Positions 9,846 through 18,846 of a stretch of DNA of 64,000 bases are shown one piece after another. Both the position numbers and the translations under genes were made by a program. The notes below the pieces were generated by a model. It had not been told where the DNA came from. It made no database searches and was given only the letters and a program-made list of their open reading frames with translations. Numbering within the stretch: position 1 is the stretch's first letter; the number at the start of each line of letters is the position of its first letter. This DNA is from Nitrospirota bacterium (GTDB lineage Bacteria; Nitrospirota_A; Leptospirillia; Leptospirillales; Leptospirillaceae): positions 92,665 to 156,664 of the forward strand of contig JAKBPM010000001.1 in assembly GCA_021829515.1 (NCBI GenBank), given 5' to 3'.

Positions 9846-10777
9846 TTTGAATGACTCATAAAGTACTCCAGAGTCTTCTTTAGTCCTTCCAAGAGACTCA
9901 CCTCAGCCATCCAGTCCCATTCCGAATCCGGCCTGTTTGTGGAAAGCACTCTTGCACGACCGACCGGAGCCGTTCCGCCTTCATACTCTAAGGGAACATC
10001 TCTACCGGAGAGAAGTCTCAGTTGTGTAAAAACCTCTCTCTCAGTTCCAGCCTCATATCCGGAAATATGGACAACTCCTCTAACCTTTTCGGTCAGAATG
10101 GATGTGATGGCTCTCACCGCATCATCAATGTAAAGGTAATCTCTATATTTCAAGCCATTGTTCTTGAGTCGCATTGACCAGTACGGATATCCGTCCAAAA
10201 TGAACCTGGAAGCCCTGGCAATAAATCCTCCCTCCGCAGATTGGCGCATTCCTGGACCATAAACCGGGGGAAGTCTCACAATCGAAAAAGGAACTCCTTG
10301 CGCACCCAGACGATACTGAAGATATCGTTCAGCCAAAAGATGTGCTGAACCGTAAGGATTTTCAGGATTGGCCGGGGTCGACTCATCTTTCGGCTCCTGA
10401 CTACCTCCGGAGAGGACCTCTCCTGTGCTGACAAAGACAACAGCTTCAATCGGAAGATCACTCAAAGACTCTGTCAGACGAAGAATAGGGAGAATCGTTC
10501 TTTCCAAATCTTTTTCAGGCTGTTCCGCAGACACATCCGGATCAGACTGACCTGCAACATGAATATATACGAAAGGTAATTTTGGATCGACATAGCGCTT
10601 GAGAAGCTTGGGTTGTGAGAGGTCTGCCTTTTCAAAGGCCAATCGTTTCTGTGCCAGCAGAGGAGAAACACCACTTTTGAGGTCATCGATCGCAAGAACC
10701 TCCATTCCCAAGGACGCCAATTCTCTTGACAGTGCCCCACCAATAAACCCCGCACCACCTCCGACGATTAGTTTCAA
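9842..10777 (-). CDS. NAD-dependent epimerase/dehydratase (extended SDR, GalE-like)
   Basis: A 311-residue extended short-chain dehydrogenase resembling nucleotide-sugar epimerases and dehydratases. The N-terminal GGGAGFIGG is the NAD-binding glycine motif, and FVSTGEV supplies the active-site Ser/Thr. The catalytic Tyr is in ENPYGSAHLLAERY, but the position normally held by Lys in YxxxK is His (YGSAH). That departs from the family and may mean altered or lost catalysis. It sits between tlyA and cutA, a setting that does not reveal a substrate; envelope sugar metabolism is an inference. Confidence 0.8.
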   Translation of the reverse strand: MKLIVGGGAGFIGGALSRELASLGMEVLAIDDLKSGVSPLLAQKRLAFEKADLSQPKLLKRYVDPKLPFVYIHVAGQSDPDVSAEQPEKDLERTILPILRLTESLSDLPIEAVVFVSTGEVLSGGSQEPKDESTPANPENPYGSAHLLAERYLQYRLGAQGVPFSIVRLPPVYGPGMRQSAEGGFIARASRFILDGYPYWSMRLKNNGLKYRDYLYIDDAVRAITSILTEKVRGVVHISGYEAGTEREVFTQLRLLSGRDVPLEYEGGTAPVGRARVLSTNRPDSEWDWMAEVSLLEGLKKTLEYFMSHSK

Positions 10778-10819
10778 GTCTAAAAACGCCTTTCATTTGA
10801 AATGGAATAGACCGTTCCC

Positions 10820-11617
10820 TTATTGGGGAGGCTTTCTCGAAAGGAAGAGGAGATATTCCTGATTACCTTTTCTCCCCTGGATAAGGGACGGGAAACACCC
10901 CTTGACCTGCCATCCTGATTCCTCGGCAAAAAGAAAGAAGCTGGCAATCAAACTCCGTTGCAAAATCGGGTCCCGAACCACCCCTCCGGGACCGACCAAC
11001 CGGGAAGCTGCTTCAAACTGAGGTTTGAAAAGCGGGAGAAAAATGCCTCCGCTTCGCAACAGGTATTCTACGGTCGGAAGAATTTTCCGAAGAGAAATGA
11101 ATGAAAGATCAGCAACAACTCCATCCACTGGCCATGAAGGAACCCAAGAGCCAAGATGGCGCACATTCACACCATCAATACTGGAAACTCTGTTATCTGA
11201 AAGGAGTGACGATGCCAGTTGTCCACGGCCAACATCTACTGCCAGAACTCGACTCGCACCTTTTCTGATCAAACAATCCGTAAAGCCACCAGTTGATGCC
11301 CCAAGGTCAACATACGAACACCCTTCAGGAGAAATCCCAAAAAAATTCAGGGCACCCTGAAGTTTCTCCCCGCCCCTCCCAACAAAAGGAGCAGGAAGTG
11401 ATTTTTCAGGCAATAAAGAAAGATCATCAAATCTGGCTTGATCGGATGGTTTTTTTTTAACAACCCCTTTAACGCTGACCCTGCCACTTTCAATCAGGAT
11501 CAAAGCGCTCTCCCTGGAATCTGCCCATCCCTTCTTGAGAACAAGGGAGTCCAGCCGTTTAATGTCTCCCAATGATACCTCTACCTTTTGGGAAATCAAT
11601 TTCCTCCGGAAATCCAT
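10820..11617 (-). CDS. tlyA: TlyA-family rRNA 2'-O-methyltransferase
   Basis: Two-domain protein: an N-terminal S4 RNA-binding domain (~20-75, with GWADSRESALILIESGRV) and a C-terminal FtsJ/RrmJ-like SAM methyltransferase. The SAM-binding loop is VDLGASTGGFTDCL, with a second motif VADLSFISL. Family members methylate ribosomal RNA in both subunits and are often labelled hemolysin A. The first ATG (11617) overlaps dxs by 22 bases. A TTG at 11572, with GAGG five bases upstream, gives an N-terminus closer to the family (GDIKRLDSLV) and may be the true start. Confidence 0.88.
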   Translation of the reverse strand: MDFRRKLISQKVEVSLGDIKRLDSLVLKKGWADSRESALILIESGRVSVKGVVKKKPSDQARFDDLSLLPEKSLPAPFVGRGGEKLQGALNFFGISPEGCSYVDLGASTGGFTDCLIRKGASRVLAVDVGRGQLASSLLSDNRVSSIDGVNVRHLGSWVPSWPVDGVVADLSFISLRKILPTVEYLLRSGGIFLPLFKPQFEAASRLVGPGGVVRDPILQRSLIASFFLFAEESGWQVKGCFPSLIQGRKGNQEYLLFLSRKPPQ

Positions 11618-13485
11618 GTCCTGACTTTTTCCAAAACCTTTTCGGATGTCAGACCGACATGATCCCTCAAAAACTTGATTCCTCCATGCTCGACGTACTC
11701 ATCTCCAATACCAAGACGCATCAGGTTCGTCGAAGATAGAAGTCCATGATCCGAAGACCACTCCAAAATGGCTGCACCAACACCTCCTATCAAAGAACCT
11801 TCCTCAATGGAAACCAGCTTTTTCTTCCCGGAAATCAGCTTTTCAAGGAGTTCTCCATCAAGCGGTTTGGCAAAACGAAGATTGACAACCCCTACAGACC
11901 GTCCCTCAAGAGCGAGCTGTTTGGCTACTTCAACAGCAAGAGGAACCATCTGCCCATAGGCCAAAAGGGTTACATCGGAACCTTCGGAAAGAACCTCTGC
12001 CTTTCCAATCGGGATTTCCCTGAAATCTTGTTCAAGCCCGACTCCCTCACCCTCACCTCTTGGGTATCGGACAGCAATTGGTCCTTCATGCCTGAGAGCT
12101 GTATACATCATATGTCTCAACTCATTTTCATCTTTTGGAGACATCAGGACCATATTCGGGATATGTCTCAGGTAGGCGATATCAAACACACCATGGTGCG
12201 TAGGCCCATCCTCCCCGACGAGTCCTCCCCTGTCCAGAGCAAAAAACACAGAAAGATTCTGCAAACATATATCATGAACAAGCTGGTCATATGCTCGCTG
12301 AAGGAAAGTCGAATAGATCGCTACAACAGGTTTGGCTCCCTGGGCAGCCATTCCGCCAGCAAGAGCAACGGCATGCTGTTCGGCAATTCCCACATCACAG
12401 AAACGATCCGGATGGATTTTGGAGAAATCGGACAAACCGGTTCCTTCGGGCATGGCTGCCGTAATGGCAAAAAGCTTGGGGAAAATCTCAGCAAGGTCAA
12501 GCATTGTCTGGGAAAAGACCTTAGTGTAAGTCGGCCTCGATGAGGGCTTTTTGATAAACTCACCGGTTTTAATGTCAAAGGGTGTTACCCCATGAAACTT
12601 GACCGGGTTATTTTCAGCAGGTGCATATCCCTTTCCCTTGACCGTGATCACATGAAGCAACACCGCACCAGGATGATTCCGAAGCCTGGATAATGTCTCC
12701 AAAAGCAATGGAAGATCATGTCCATCAATAGGACCTACATAATGGAGTCCCATCTCCTCAAACCATATCCCTGGCTGGGAGATCATTCCGACCATGGAAT
12801 CGTGGGCTGCACGAGCAAACTTGGCGACCTGATTTCCGATGACGGGGATTCCCTTCATTGCATCTTCGGTTTTTTCACGAAGCCCTGACCATCTGGGATC
12901 GGATGTAATTCGAGCAAGCATTGTGGACAAGGCACCCACATTCTCAGAGATTGACATCTCGTTGTCATTAAGGATGATGAGAAGATCTTTATTCCTATGC
13001 CCGGCCTGGTTTAATCCTTCCATGGCCATACCTGCCGTAAGAGATCCATCCCCAACAACACAGGCTACCCGATAAACGCCCCCCGAGAGATCCCTGGCCT
13101 CTGCCATTCCCAAGGCAACGGAGATGGCCGTCCCGGCATGGCCGGCGGAAAAGGCATCATGAGGGCTCTCTTCCCGTTTCGGAAAACCTGCAAGCCCCTG
13201 CCACTGACGAATTGTGGACAAGCGGTCCAGACGTCCCGTCAGCATCTTGTGGGGATAAGCCTGATGCCCAACATCCCAGACAATTCTGTCACGCTCAGTA
13301 TCAAAAATGCGATGCAGTGCGATCGTCAGCTCCACAACACCAAGTCCTCCTCCAAAGTGACCACCAACTTTGGAAAGGACTTGGATCATTTCCAATCGAA
13401 TTTCCTGTGCGAGATTCCCCATTTCGTCCATTGTGAGCTTTTTGATATCTCTTGGCCCACCAATTCTTTTAAGGATGTCAGTCAT
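11596..13485 (-). CDS. dxs: 1-deoxy-D-xylulose-5-phosphate synthase
   Basis: Thiamine-diphosphate enzyme that condenses pyruvate and glyceraldehyde-3-phosphate, the first step of the MEP isoprenoid pathway. At 629 residues it is full length. Seen: the N-terminal WDVGHQAYPHKMLTGR, the ThDP motif GDGSLTAGMAMEGLN...NDN, and the transketolase-like core with EQHAVALAGGMA. Its start is adjacent to the end of ispA (shared base), so precursor and prenyl-chain synthesis are co-expressed. The products feed the carotenoid and quinone pathways suggested elsewhere in the window. Confidence 0.97.
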   Translation of the reverse strand: MTDILKRIGGPRDIKKLTMDEMGNLAQEIRLEMIQVLSKVGGHFGGGLGVVELTIALHRIFDTERDRIVWDVGHQAYPHKMLTGRLDRLSTIRQWQGLAGFPKREESPHDAFSAGHAGTAISVALGMAEARDLSGGVYRVACVVGDGSLTAGMAMEGLNQAGHRNKDLLIILNDNEMSISENVGALSTMLARITSDPRWSGLREKTEDAMKGIPVIGNQVAKFARAAHDSMVGMISQPGIWFEEMGLHYVGPIDGHDLPLLLETLSRLRNHPGAVLLHVITVKGKGYAPAENNPVKFHGVTPFDIKTGEFIKKPSSRPTYTKVFSQTMLDLAEIFPKLFAITAAMPEGTGLSDFSKIHPDRFCDVGIAEQHAVALAGGMAAQGAKPVVAIYSTFLQRAYDQLVHDICLQNLSVFFALDRGGLVGEDGPTHHGVFDIAYLRHIPNMVLMSPKDENELRHMMYTALRHEGPIAVRYPRGEGEGVGLEQDFREIPIGKAEVLSEGSDVTLLAYGQMVPLAVEVAKQLALEGRSVGVVNLRFAKPLDGELLEKLISGKKKLVSIEEGSLIGGVGAAILEWSSDHGLLSSTNLMRLGIGDEYVEHGGIKFLRDHVGLTSEKVLEKVRTWISGGN

Positions 13486-14408
13486 TAATTCCTTCTCTCT
13501 ATAATATATCGTGCAATTCCCCTCAGATGATCAGCTTTTTCACCTAACCCGGAAACAGCATCAAGAGCAGCTTCAAGCTTCTCTTTTGCCATTTTTTTGG
13601 CCCCATCAATACCTAGGAGGGCAGGATATGTATTTTTTAAATGATTGTTATCTTTTTGTGCTGCCTTTCCAAGAGTTGCGGCATCACCCTCAACATCAAG
13701 GAGATCATCGGCGATCTGGAACGCGACGCCGACTGATTCACCATATTGATCCAGTGAGTTAAATTCGGAAGCACCTGCCTCTCCTAACAATGCACCAATC
13801 CTGACAGATGAAAGGATCAGTGCTCCCGTTTTGTGCCTGTGCAGAAACTCCAGGTCTTCAAGAGAAATCCGTCGACCTTCACTTTCCATATCAAGCATCT
13901 GACCACCAACCATTCCAGCCAGACCCGATCCGTGAGAAAGCTCCCGCACAACAGCCAGTCTCACTTTTTCAGAAGACAGCTCATCATAACGGGGATCGGA
14001 CAAAATCGTAAAGGCATAAGTCAAAAGGGCATCCCCTGCAAGGATTGCTGTTGCATCCCCAAAAACAACATGATTGGTTGGCTTTCCACGACGGAGATCA
14101 TCATTATCCATTGCAGGCAGATCATCATGAATCAATGAATAGGTATGAATGAGTTCAAGAGGAAGAAGAAGTGGGATATAAGGTTCGGGATCATGACCGA
14201 CAGAAGAAAGCGCCGCCATCGACAGGATTGGACGAATCCGCTTTCCACCAGCGAGCAGGCTATACCGCATAGATTCGGACAAACGACCGAACCGACCCGC
14301 CCATGGCTCCAGAAATAGGGAAGACAATGCGGAATCCACCAAAGCTTTACCATAGTCCAGAAAAGCTTCTATCTCTTTCCCGGAATTATTTTTGACCAAC
14401 TCAACCAC
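13485..14408 (-). CDS. ispA: Polyprenyl (farnesyl/geranylgeranyl) diphosphate synthase
   Basis: A trans-prenyltransferase that builds C15 or C20 prenyl diphosphates. The first Asp-rich motif DDLPAMDND and the second DDLLDVEGD are intact, and LLAGGKRIRP is the conserved IPP-binding region. The open frame extends to 14453. A GTG at 14408, with GGAG eight bases upstream, overlaps the xseB stop and gives a 307-residue protein of normal length, so that start is chosen. Chain length cannot be fixed reliably from the sequence alone. The neighbours xseB and dxs reproduce the common xseB-ispA-dxs order. Confidence 0.93.
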   Translation of the reverse strand: MVELVKNNSGKEIEAFLDYGKALVDSALSSLFLEPWAGRFGRLSESMRYSLLAGGKRIRPILSMAALSSVGHDPEPYIPLLLPLELIHTYSLIHDDLPAMDNDDLRRGKPTNHVVFGDATAILAGDALLTYAFTILSDPRYDELSSEKVRLAVVRELSHGSGLAGMVGGQMLDMESEGRRISLEDLEFLHRHKTGALILSSVRIGALLGEAGASEFNSLDQYGESVGVAFQIADDLLDVEGDAATLGKAAQKDNNHLKNTYPALLGIDGAKKMAKEKLEAALDAVSGLGEKADHLRGIARYIIERRN

Positions 14409-14676
14409 CGTTCTCTCTCTCCTCGTTTTTATTGGCCGGAACCTGATCCTCAAAGGGAACTTCCATATCCCCCTTCATCAGAAGAGTTATGCGACGCTCC
14501 GTATTCTCGAGAACCCCCCGGCATTCTTTCGACAGAACAACCCCTTCCTCAAAAAGGGCTATGGCTTTTTCCAGCGGAAGACCACCACCCTCCATGAGGG
14601 AAACAATCTCCTCTAGCCTGGCCATTTTTTTCTCAAAAGAATCGGCTCCTTGAGAGGATTTACGACTAGCCACCAC
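14401..14676 (-). CDS. xseB: Exodeoxyribonuclease VII small subunit
   Basis: A 91-residue helical protein with the family pattern SFEKKMARLEEIVSLMEGG and PLEKAIALFEEG. It binds XseA to form the multi-subunit nuclease that degrades single-stranded DNA to short oligonucleotides. It overlaps xseA by 11 bases and ispA by eight, so the three are translationally coupled. The C-terminal ~20 residues are charged and variable, as is usual in this family. Confidence 0.93.
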   Translation of the reverse strand: MVASRKSSQGADSFEKKMARLEEIVSLMEGGGLPLEKAIALFEEGVVLSKECRGVLENTERRITLLMKGDMEVPFEDQVPANKNEERENGG

Positions 14677-16234
14677 TATTCTCCTCTCCTATTGCCCCAT
14701 GTGGTGAAATAGAGACAGGAAAAGATGGGGCATCAAGATGGGCCGCAGCCACATTCTCAACACTGAGGATCAAGGAATAGCCCTCCATCATTGCAGAAAG
14801 TCTTTCCCCTTTTTGAGGAGGCGAAGATTGTGTGACAAGCTGGCCAGACTCAAGATGAAACAAAAGAGCGTATCCCTTCTGGAGAACACCCATTGGCCCA
14901 AGTTGGGCAATACTTCCCTCAAGATGACCAAGTCGTTCCCGAAGACGAGAAGCTGAAAGCGACATCGATCGGACAAGCCTGTCTTCATAAAAAGAGAGAC
15001 GGGCAGCCTGTTCGCCGATCGTAACATTCAATGATTGGGAAAGACGAGAAAAGAAAGCAGACAGGAGACGATGTGTCACCATTGTGGCTTCTGAAGGACT
15101 TCTCAGGCGAGACACCCACTTCGAAAGTTTTTCTGAGGATAGATTTTTCTGAGCGGTAACAAGACTTCTCATGACTTCTGACTGTCGGTCAAGTTGTTTT
15201 CTGGCGATATAAAGGCGCGCGCCCATGGAGGCGCCCATTCTTCTGGAAAACCAATCCAGAGAATGAACTCTGGAAGAAAGCCTGTGGGGGAAACGATGAA
15301 GTTGCTCATCAAGGGACTTCCTTTTGCTTTGAACATCTGCAAGGAGACGGAGCATTTCCCTTCGACTTCGCATGTCGAGAATACCCAAGCTGGATAAGAT
15401 CGGTCGATTGTCAGAAATCACTTTTTCAGCTGCTTCTGATGGAGTTGCAACGCGAAGGTCACTTGCAAGGTCCGCAATCGTGATATCTGTCTCATGTCCC
15501 ACAGCCGATACAACGGGCACAGATGAAGAGAGAATTCCCCTTGCCAGTCGTTCACTATTAAATGGCCACAGGTCTTCCACTGAACCACCGCCCCTTGCGA
15601 TGACAATAACATCCACTTCAGGAATGGCCTGCGCTGCCAGAAGAGCGGAGAAAATCTCTTCTGGCACGCCCGCACCCTGAACCCGAACGGGAACAACAAC
15701 AATAGGGACCGCTGGATTCCTTTGTCCGGAGATCCGGAGAAAGTCCCAGAGTACAGAGCCTGTCCGGCTCGTCAACAAGGCAACCTTTCTCGGAAAGGAA
15801 GGGATTCGTCTTTTTCGTCCTGGAGCAAGAAGCCCCTCCGAATCAAGCAACTCTTTCACCCGTCGGAACTCCAGATGGAAACGTCCCAAGCCGGAAGCCT
15901 CCATCGAGAGAATCACCAATTGATACTCTCCACGGGCTTCATAAACAGTGAGTCTTGCTCGCACTAAAACTTTTAACCCATCCTTGGGGACAATTCGTGA
16001 CATCTCCATTGCGCCACGAAAAAAGACGGCTTTTATCTGGGAAAAGTCATCCTTCAAGGTCAGATAGGCATGGCCGGATGGTTTTGCCACCTTGACATTC
16101 GACAATTCCCCCTCCAGAAAGATCGTTCCGGGAAAAGCGGACTCAATCGTCCCCTTGACAGCAAGCGTCAATTCCGAAACGGTGAAAACATCCTGAATTC
16201 CAGTATTTTTCAAACGACCCGAATCGATCGCCAT
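14666..16234 (-). CDS. xseA: Exodeoxyribonuclease VII large subunit
   Basis: Catalytic subunit of ExoVII. It has an N-terminal OB fold (FLEGELSNVKVAKPSGHAYL region), then the catalytic domain with VVPVRVQGAG, VIARGGGSVEDLWPFN and SAVGHETDITIADLASDLR, followed by a long coiled-coil tail. The frame is open well into the upstream gene. The ATG at 16234 (MAIDSGRLKN) is chosen because it lies one base after the ymdB stop and matches the family N-terminus, giving 522 residues. This is somewhat longer than the Escherichia coli protein because of its coiled-coil and C-terminal extension. Confidence 0.94.
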   Translation of the reverse strand: MAIDSGRLKNTGIQDVFTVSELTLAVKGTIESAFPGTIFLEGELSNVKVAKPSGHAYLTLKDDFSQIKAVFFRGAMEMSRIVPKDGLKVLVRARLTVYEARGEYQLVILSMEASGLGRFHLEFRRVKELLDSEGLLAPGRKRRIPSFPRKVALLTSRTGSVLWDFLRISGQRNPAVPIVVVPVRVQGAGVPEEIFSALLAAQAIPEVDVIVIARGGGSVEDLWPFNSERLARGILSSSVPVVSAVGHETDITIADLASDLRVATPSEAAEKVISDNRPILSSLGILDMRSRREMLRLLADVQSKRKSLDEQLHRFPHRLSSRVHSLDWFSRRMGASMGARLYIARKQLDRQSEVMRSLVTAQKNLSSEKLSKWVSRLRSPSEATMVTHRLLSAFFSRLSQSLNVTIGEQAARLSFYEDRLVRSMSLSASRLRERLGHLEGSIAQLGPMGVLQKGYALLFHLESGQLVTQSSPPQKGERLSAMMEGYSLILSVENVAAAHLDAPSFPVSISPHGAIGEENSGG

Positions 16235-16235
16235 C

Positions 16236-17063
16236 TTAAGGAAAGACCTCCCGGAAAAGCTCAGCCTTTTCGATACGAACCCCATTTGATGTTGAGGAAA
16301 TCCCCAGCAAAAGGGCACAAAACAACAACTCCCCTTCTCCCACAGTAAAAGGGGCCGGGACATGTGTCCGGTATTTTGAAAGGGCCATTTCCGGAGCAAC
16401 CCCAATAACCGACCAATGCGGGCCGGAAAGACCGACATCGGTGAGATACCAGGAACCTCCAGGTAGCTGTTCCAAGTCATTCGTCTGGACATGGGTATGG
16501 GTTCCGTACATGGCAGCCACCCTCCCATCAAGATGGAACCCCATCGCCCGCTTTTCTCCGCTGGCCTCTCCATGGAAATCCACAAGGACCAAATCAGGCG
16601 ATATCCCCTGATCACTCCATCCGGACAAAACTTGGTCTGCCGCGTGAAAAGGACAGTCGGATGGAGCCATGAACACCCTTCCGATCAAATTCAGGACTCC
16701 GACTCTCAAACCATTATCAAGAACATAGATTCCTGAACCAACCCCGGGACAAAGACTCGAATAATTCAGCGGACGGAGAACCTTTCCATCCTTTTGGAGC
16801 AGATCGATCACACCCTTCTGGTCAAACAGGTGGTTTCCCGTCGTAATCACCGATACGCCCATATCAAAACATTCTTGGGCGGTCTTTGTGTTCACCCCTT
16901 TCCCACCGGCCAGGTTCTCGCCATTGATGACTGTAAAAACAACTCTTCTTTGCGAAGAGATCTTTTCAAGCCCCAATGACAAGGCCTTCCGGCCAGGTCG
17001 ACCAAAAACATCCCCAACAACCACGATCCAAGATAGCGAATGATTCAACTCATCAGCGGGCAT
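16236..17063 (-). CDS. ymdB: YmdB-type metallophosphoesterase
   Basis: A 275-residue member of the TIGR00282/YmdB family, dinuclear-metal phosphoesterases. The Bacillus subtilis member hydrolyses 2',3'-cyclic nucleotides and shifts cells between motility and biofilm formation. Metal-site motifs are visible: VVGDVFGRPGR, INGENLAGG, TTGNHLFD, VDFHGEASGEK and YGTHTHVQTND. It overlaps rny by 11 bases, the conserved rny-ymdB pairing, which supports a role in RNA turnover signalling. Confidence 0.9.
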   Translation of the reverse strand: MPADELNHSLSWIVVVGDVFGRPGRKALSLGLEKISSQRRVVFTVINGENLAGGKGVNTKTAQECFDMGVSVITTGNHLFDQKGVIDLLQKDGKVLRPLNYSSLCPGVGSGIYVLDNGLRVGVLNLIGRVFMAPSDCPFHAADQVLSGWSDQGISPDLVLVDFHGEASGEKRAMGFHLDGRVAAMYGTHTHVQTNDLEQLPGGSWYLTDVGLSGPHWSVIGVAPEMALSKYRTHVPAPFTVGEGELLFCALLLGISSTSNGVRIEKAELFREVFP

Positions 17064-18618
17064 ATTCGACGATCCGACTCTCCCTGATGACTGTCACCCT
17101 GATCTGACCGGGGTATGTCAACTCAGACTCGATCTTCTTCGCGATCTCCCTTGAGATGGTCGAAAGATCCTCGTCATTGATTTCATCCTGCTTGACAATG
17201 ATGCGAATCTCCCGACCTGCTTGAATTGCGTAAGCCTTTTCAACGCCCTTGAAGGAGTTGGCAATATCTTCGAGTTTTTCTAGTCGTTTCAAATAAGCGT
17301 CCATACTTTCACGCCTTGCACCGGGCCGGGCTGCCGAGATCGCATCGGCTGCCGCAACCAGAACAGACTCCAGACAAGATGGCTCAACATCTCCATGATG
17401 GGAGGCAATCGCATTGATAACCCCCTCAGGCTCACCATACTTTCTGGCCGCTTCGGCTCCAAGCTGAGGATGAGTCCCCTCATTTTCATGAGTCAGAGAC
17501 TTTCCGATATCGTGCAAAAATGCAGCACGTTTTGCCAGCTTGGCATCAATTCCGATCTCTGCCGCCATCATGGCGGCCAGGTTGGCCACTTCCTGTGCAT
17601 GCAAAAGATTGTTCTGGCCATAGCTTGTCCGGAACTTGAGCTTCCCCACAAGCTTCAGAATTTCAGGATGAATATCCGAAATTCCAAGCGAAAAAGCGAC
17701 TCGCTCAGCTTCTTCTTTCAACGTCTGGTCAAGCTCCTTTCGAACCTTCTCCACAACCTCCTCAATTCTGGAGGGATGAACTCGACCATCAAGAAGCAGT
17801 CTTTCAAGAGCAATCTTTGCAACCTCTCGGCGCAATGGATCAAAGCCGGAGATAATAATGGCATCAGGAGTGTCATCAATAATCAGATCGACCCCGGTCG
17901 CTAACTGGAATGCCCTTATATTACGGCCTTCACGACCAATAATCCGTCCTTTCACATCTTCTGAGGCGATTGGAACAACTGAAACGCTGACCTCTGCCAC
18001 ATGGTCATTCGCATATCGCTGGATAGCGTGGGTCATGATCTCCCTGCTTTTACGCTGGGCGTTTTCCTTTGCCTCCCGCTCGAACTTCTGTGCAGAACGG
18101 GAAACATCCATCCGAATAAGGTCTTCCGCTTCACGCAATAGCCGTTCCCTGGATTCTTCCAGGGACAGACCGGATATCTCTTCCAGTTTTCGATGCTCCA
18201 GAGAAATCATTTCTTCAAGAGCCGATTCCTTCGCAACGAGAAGCCTGTCCCGGAGCTTCAGTCCCTCAAGATCCTTTTCGAGTTTCAGCTTCAGTGCCTC
18301 AAGGCTTTTCTGCAAATCCTCCATGGAAGATTCCCGAAGCTTGAGCGCCTGGTCTCTGGCCAGATCGACCTGCCTTCTCTGGTTAGCCTCTTCCTCAAAC
18401 TGGACTTTCGCCTTGAATGCGATCTCTCTGGCTTCAAGCTCGGCGTTTCTGACAATCGATTCCTTCCGTCGAATAGCCTCTTCCTCAATTTCAGAAGCAA
18501 TCCGTTTTCTCTCAGCAACAATCCCGTCAACCTTCTTTTCGGCAAGGGAGCGGCCCAAAACAATACCTACCCCCAAGGCGAGGCCAACGCCCAAAAATAT
18601 TATTATGCCTGTGAGCAT
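17053..18618 (-). CDS. rny: Ribonuclease Y
   Basis: Membrane-anchored endoribonuclease that initiates mRNA decay. The domain order is classical: one N-terminal transmembrane helix (residues 3-22), a long charged coiled coil (~28-200), a KH domain (GRIIGREGRNIRAFQLATGV, ~225-245) and an HD domain (AAFLHDIGK...ASHHGDVEP) with the metal-binding His-Asp. Length 521 is standard. It heads the long minus-strand run that continues through ymdB, xseA and beyond. Confidence 0.96.
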   Translation of the reverse strand: MLTGIIIFLGVGLALGVGIVLGRSLAEKKVDGIVAERKRIASEIEEEAIRRKESIVRNAELEAREIAFKAKVQFEEEANQRRQVDLARDQALKLRESSMEDLQKSLEALKLKLEKDLEGLKLRDRLLVAKESALEEMISLEHRKLEEISGLSLEESRERLLREAEDLIRMDVSRSAQKFEREAKENAQRKSREIMTHAIQRYANDHVAEVSVSVVPIASEDVKGRIIGREGRNIRAFQLATGVDLIIDDTPDAIIISGFDPLRREVAKIALERLLLDGRVHPSRIEEVVEKVRKELDQTLKEEAERVAFSLGISDIHPEILKLVGKLKFRTSYGQNNLLHAQEVANLAAMMAAEIGIDAKLAKRAAFLHDIGKSLTHENEGTHPQLGAEAARKYGEPEGVINAIASHHGDVEPSCLESVLVAAADAISAARPGARRESMDAYLKRLEKLEDIANSFKGVEKAYAIQAGREIRIIVKQDEINDEDLSTISREIAKKIESELTYPGQIRVTVIRESRIVEYAR

Positions 18619-18715
18619 GAGACCACCTCAGCATTCTTCTTTAAATCCATTTTGAAAACCATTTTTTCATATTTCATAAATAGATAATAAAATCATCACA
18701 ATATTCCAAAGAATT

Positions 18716-18724
18716 ATCATAACA
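18716..18724 (-). promoter_or_regulatory. Possible extended -10 promoter element upstream of rny
   Basis: On the minus strand TGT-TATGAT forms an extended -10 element about 100 bases before the rny ATG. A TTGACC lies upstream, but too close for standard -35 spacing. The surrounding 18619-18800 region is AT-rich and has no gene. This is a weak prediction. Confidence 0.3.
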
Positions 18725-18846
18725 CAATACAGGTCAAAATGAAACCTTTAAACACATAACTCTTTTTTAAATATAAACTAATTAACAATAAGAACTATCC
18801 GACCGAAGTGGCGAAGGACTACTCCGGATTTCTCCATCCATTTCCC

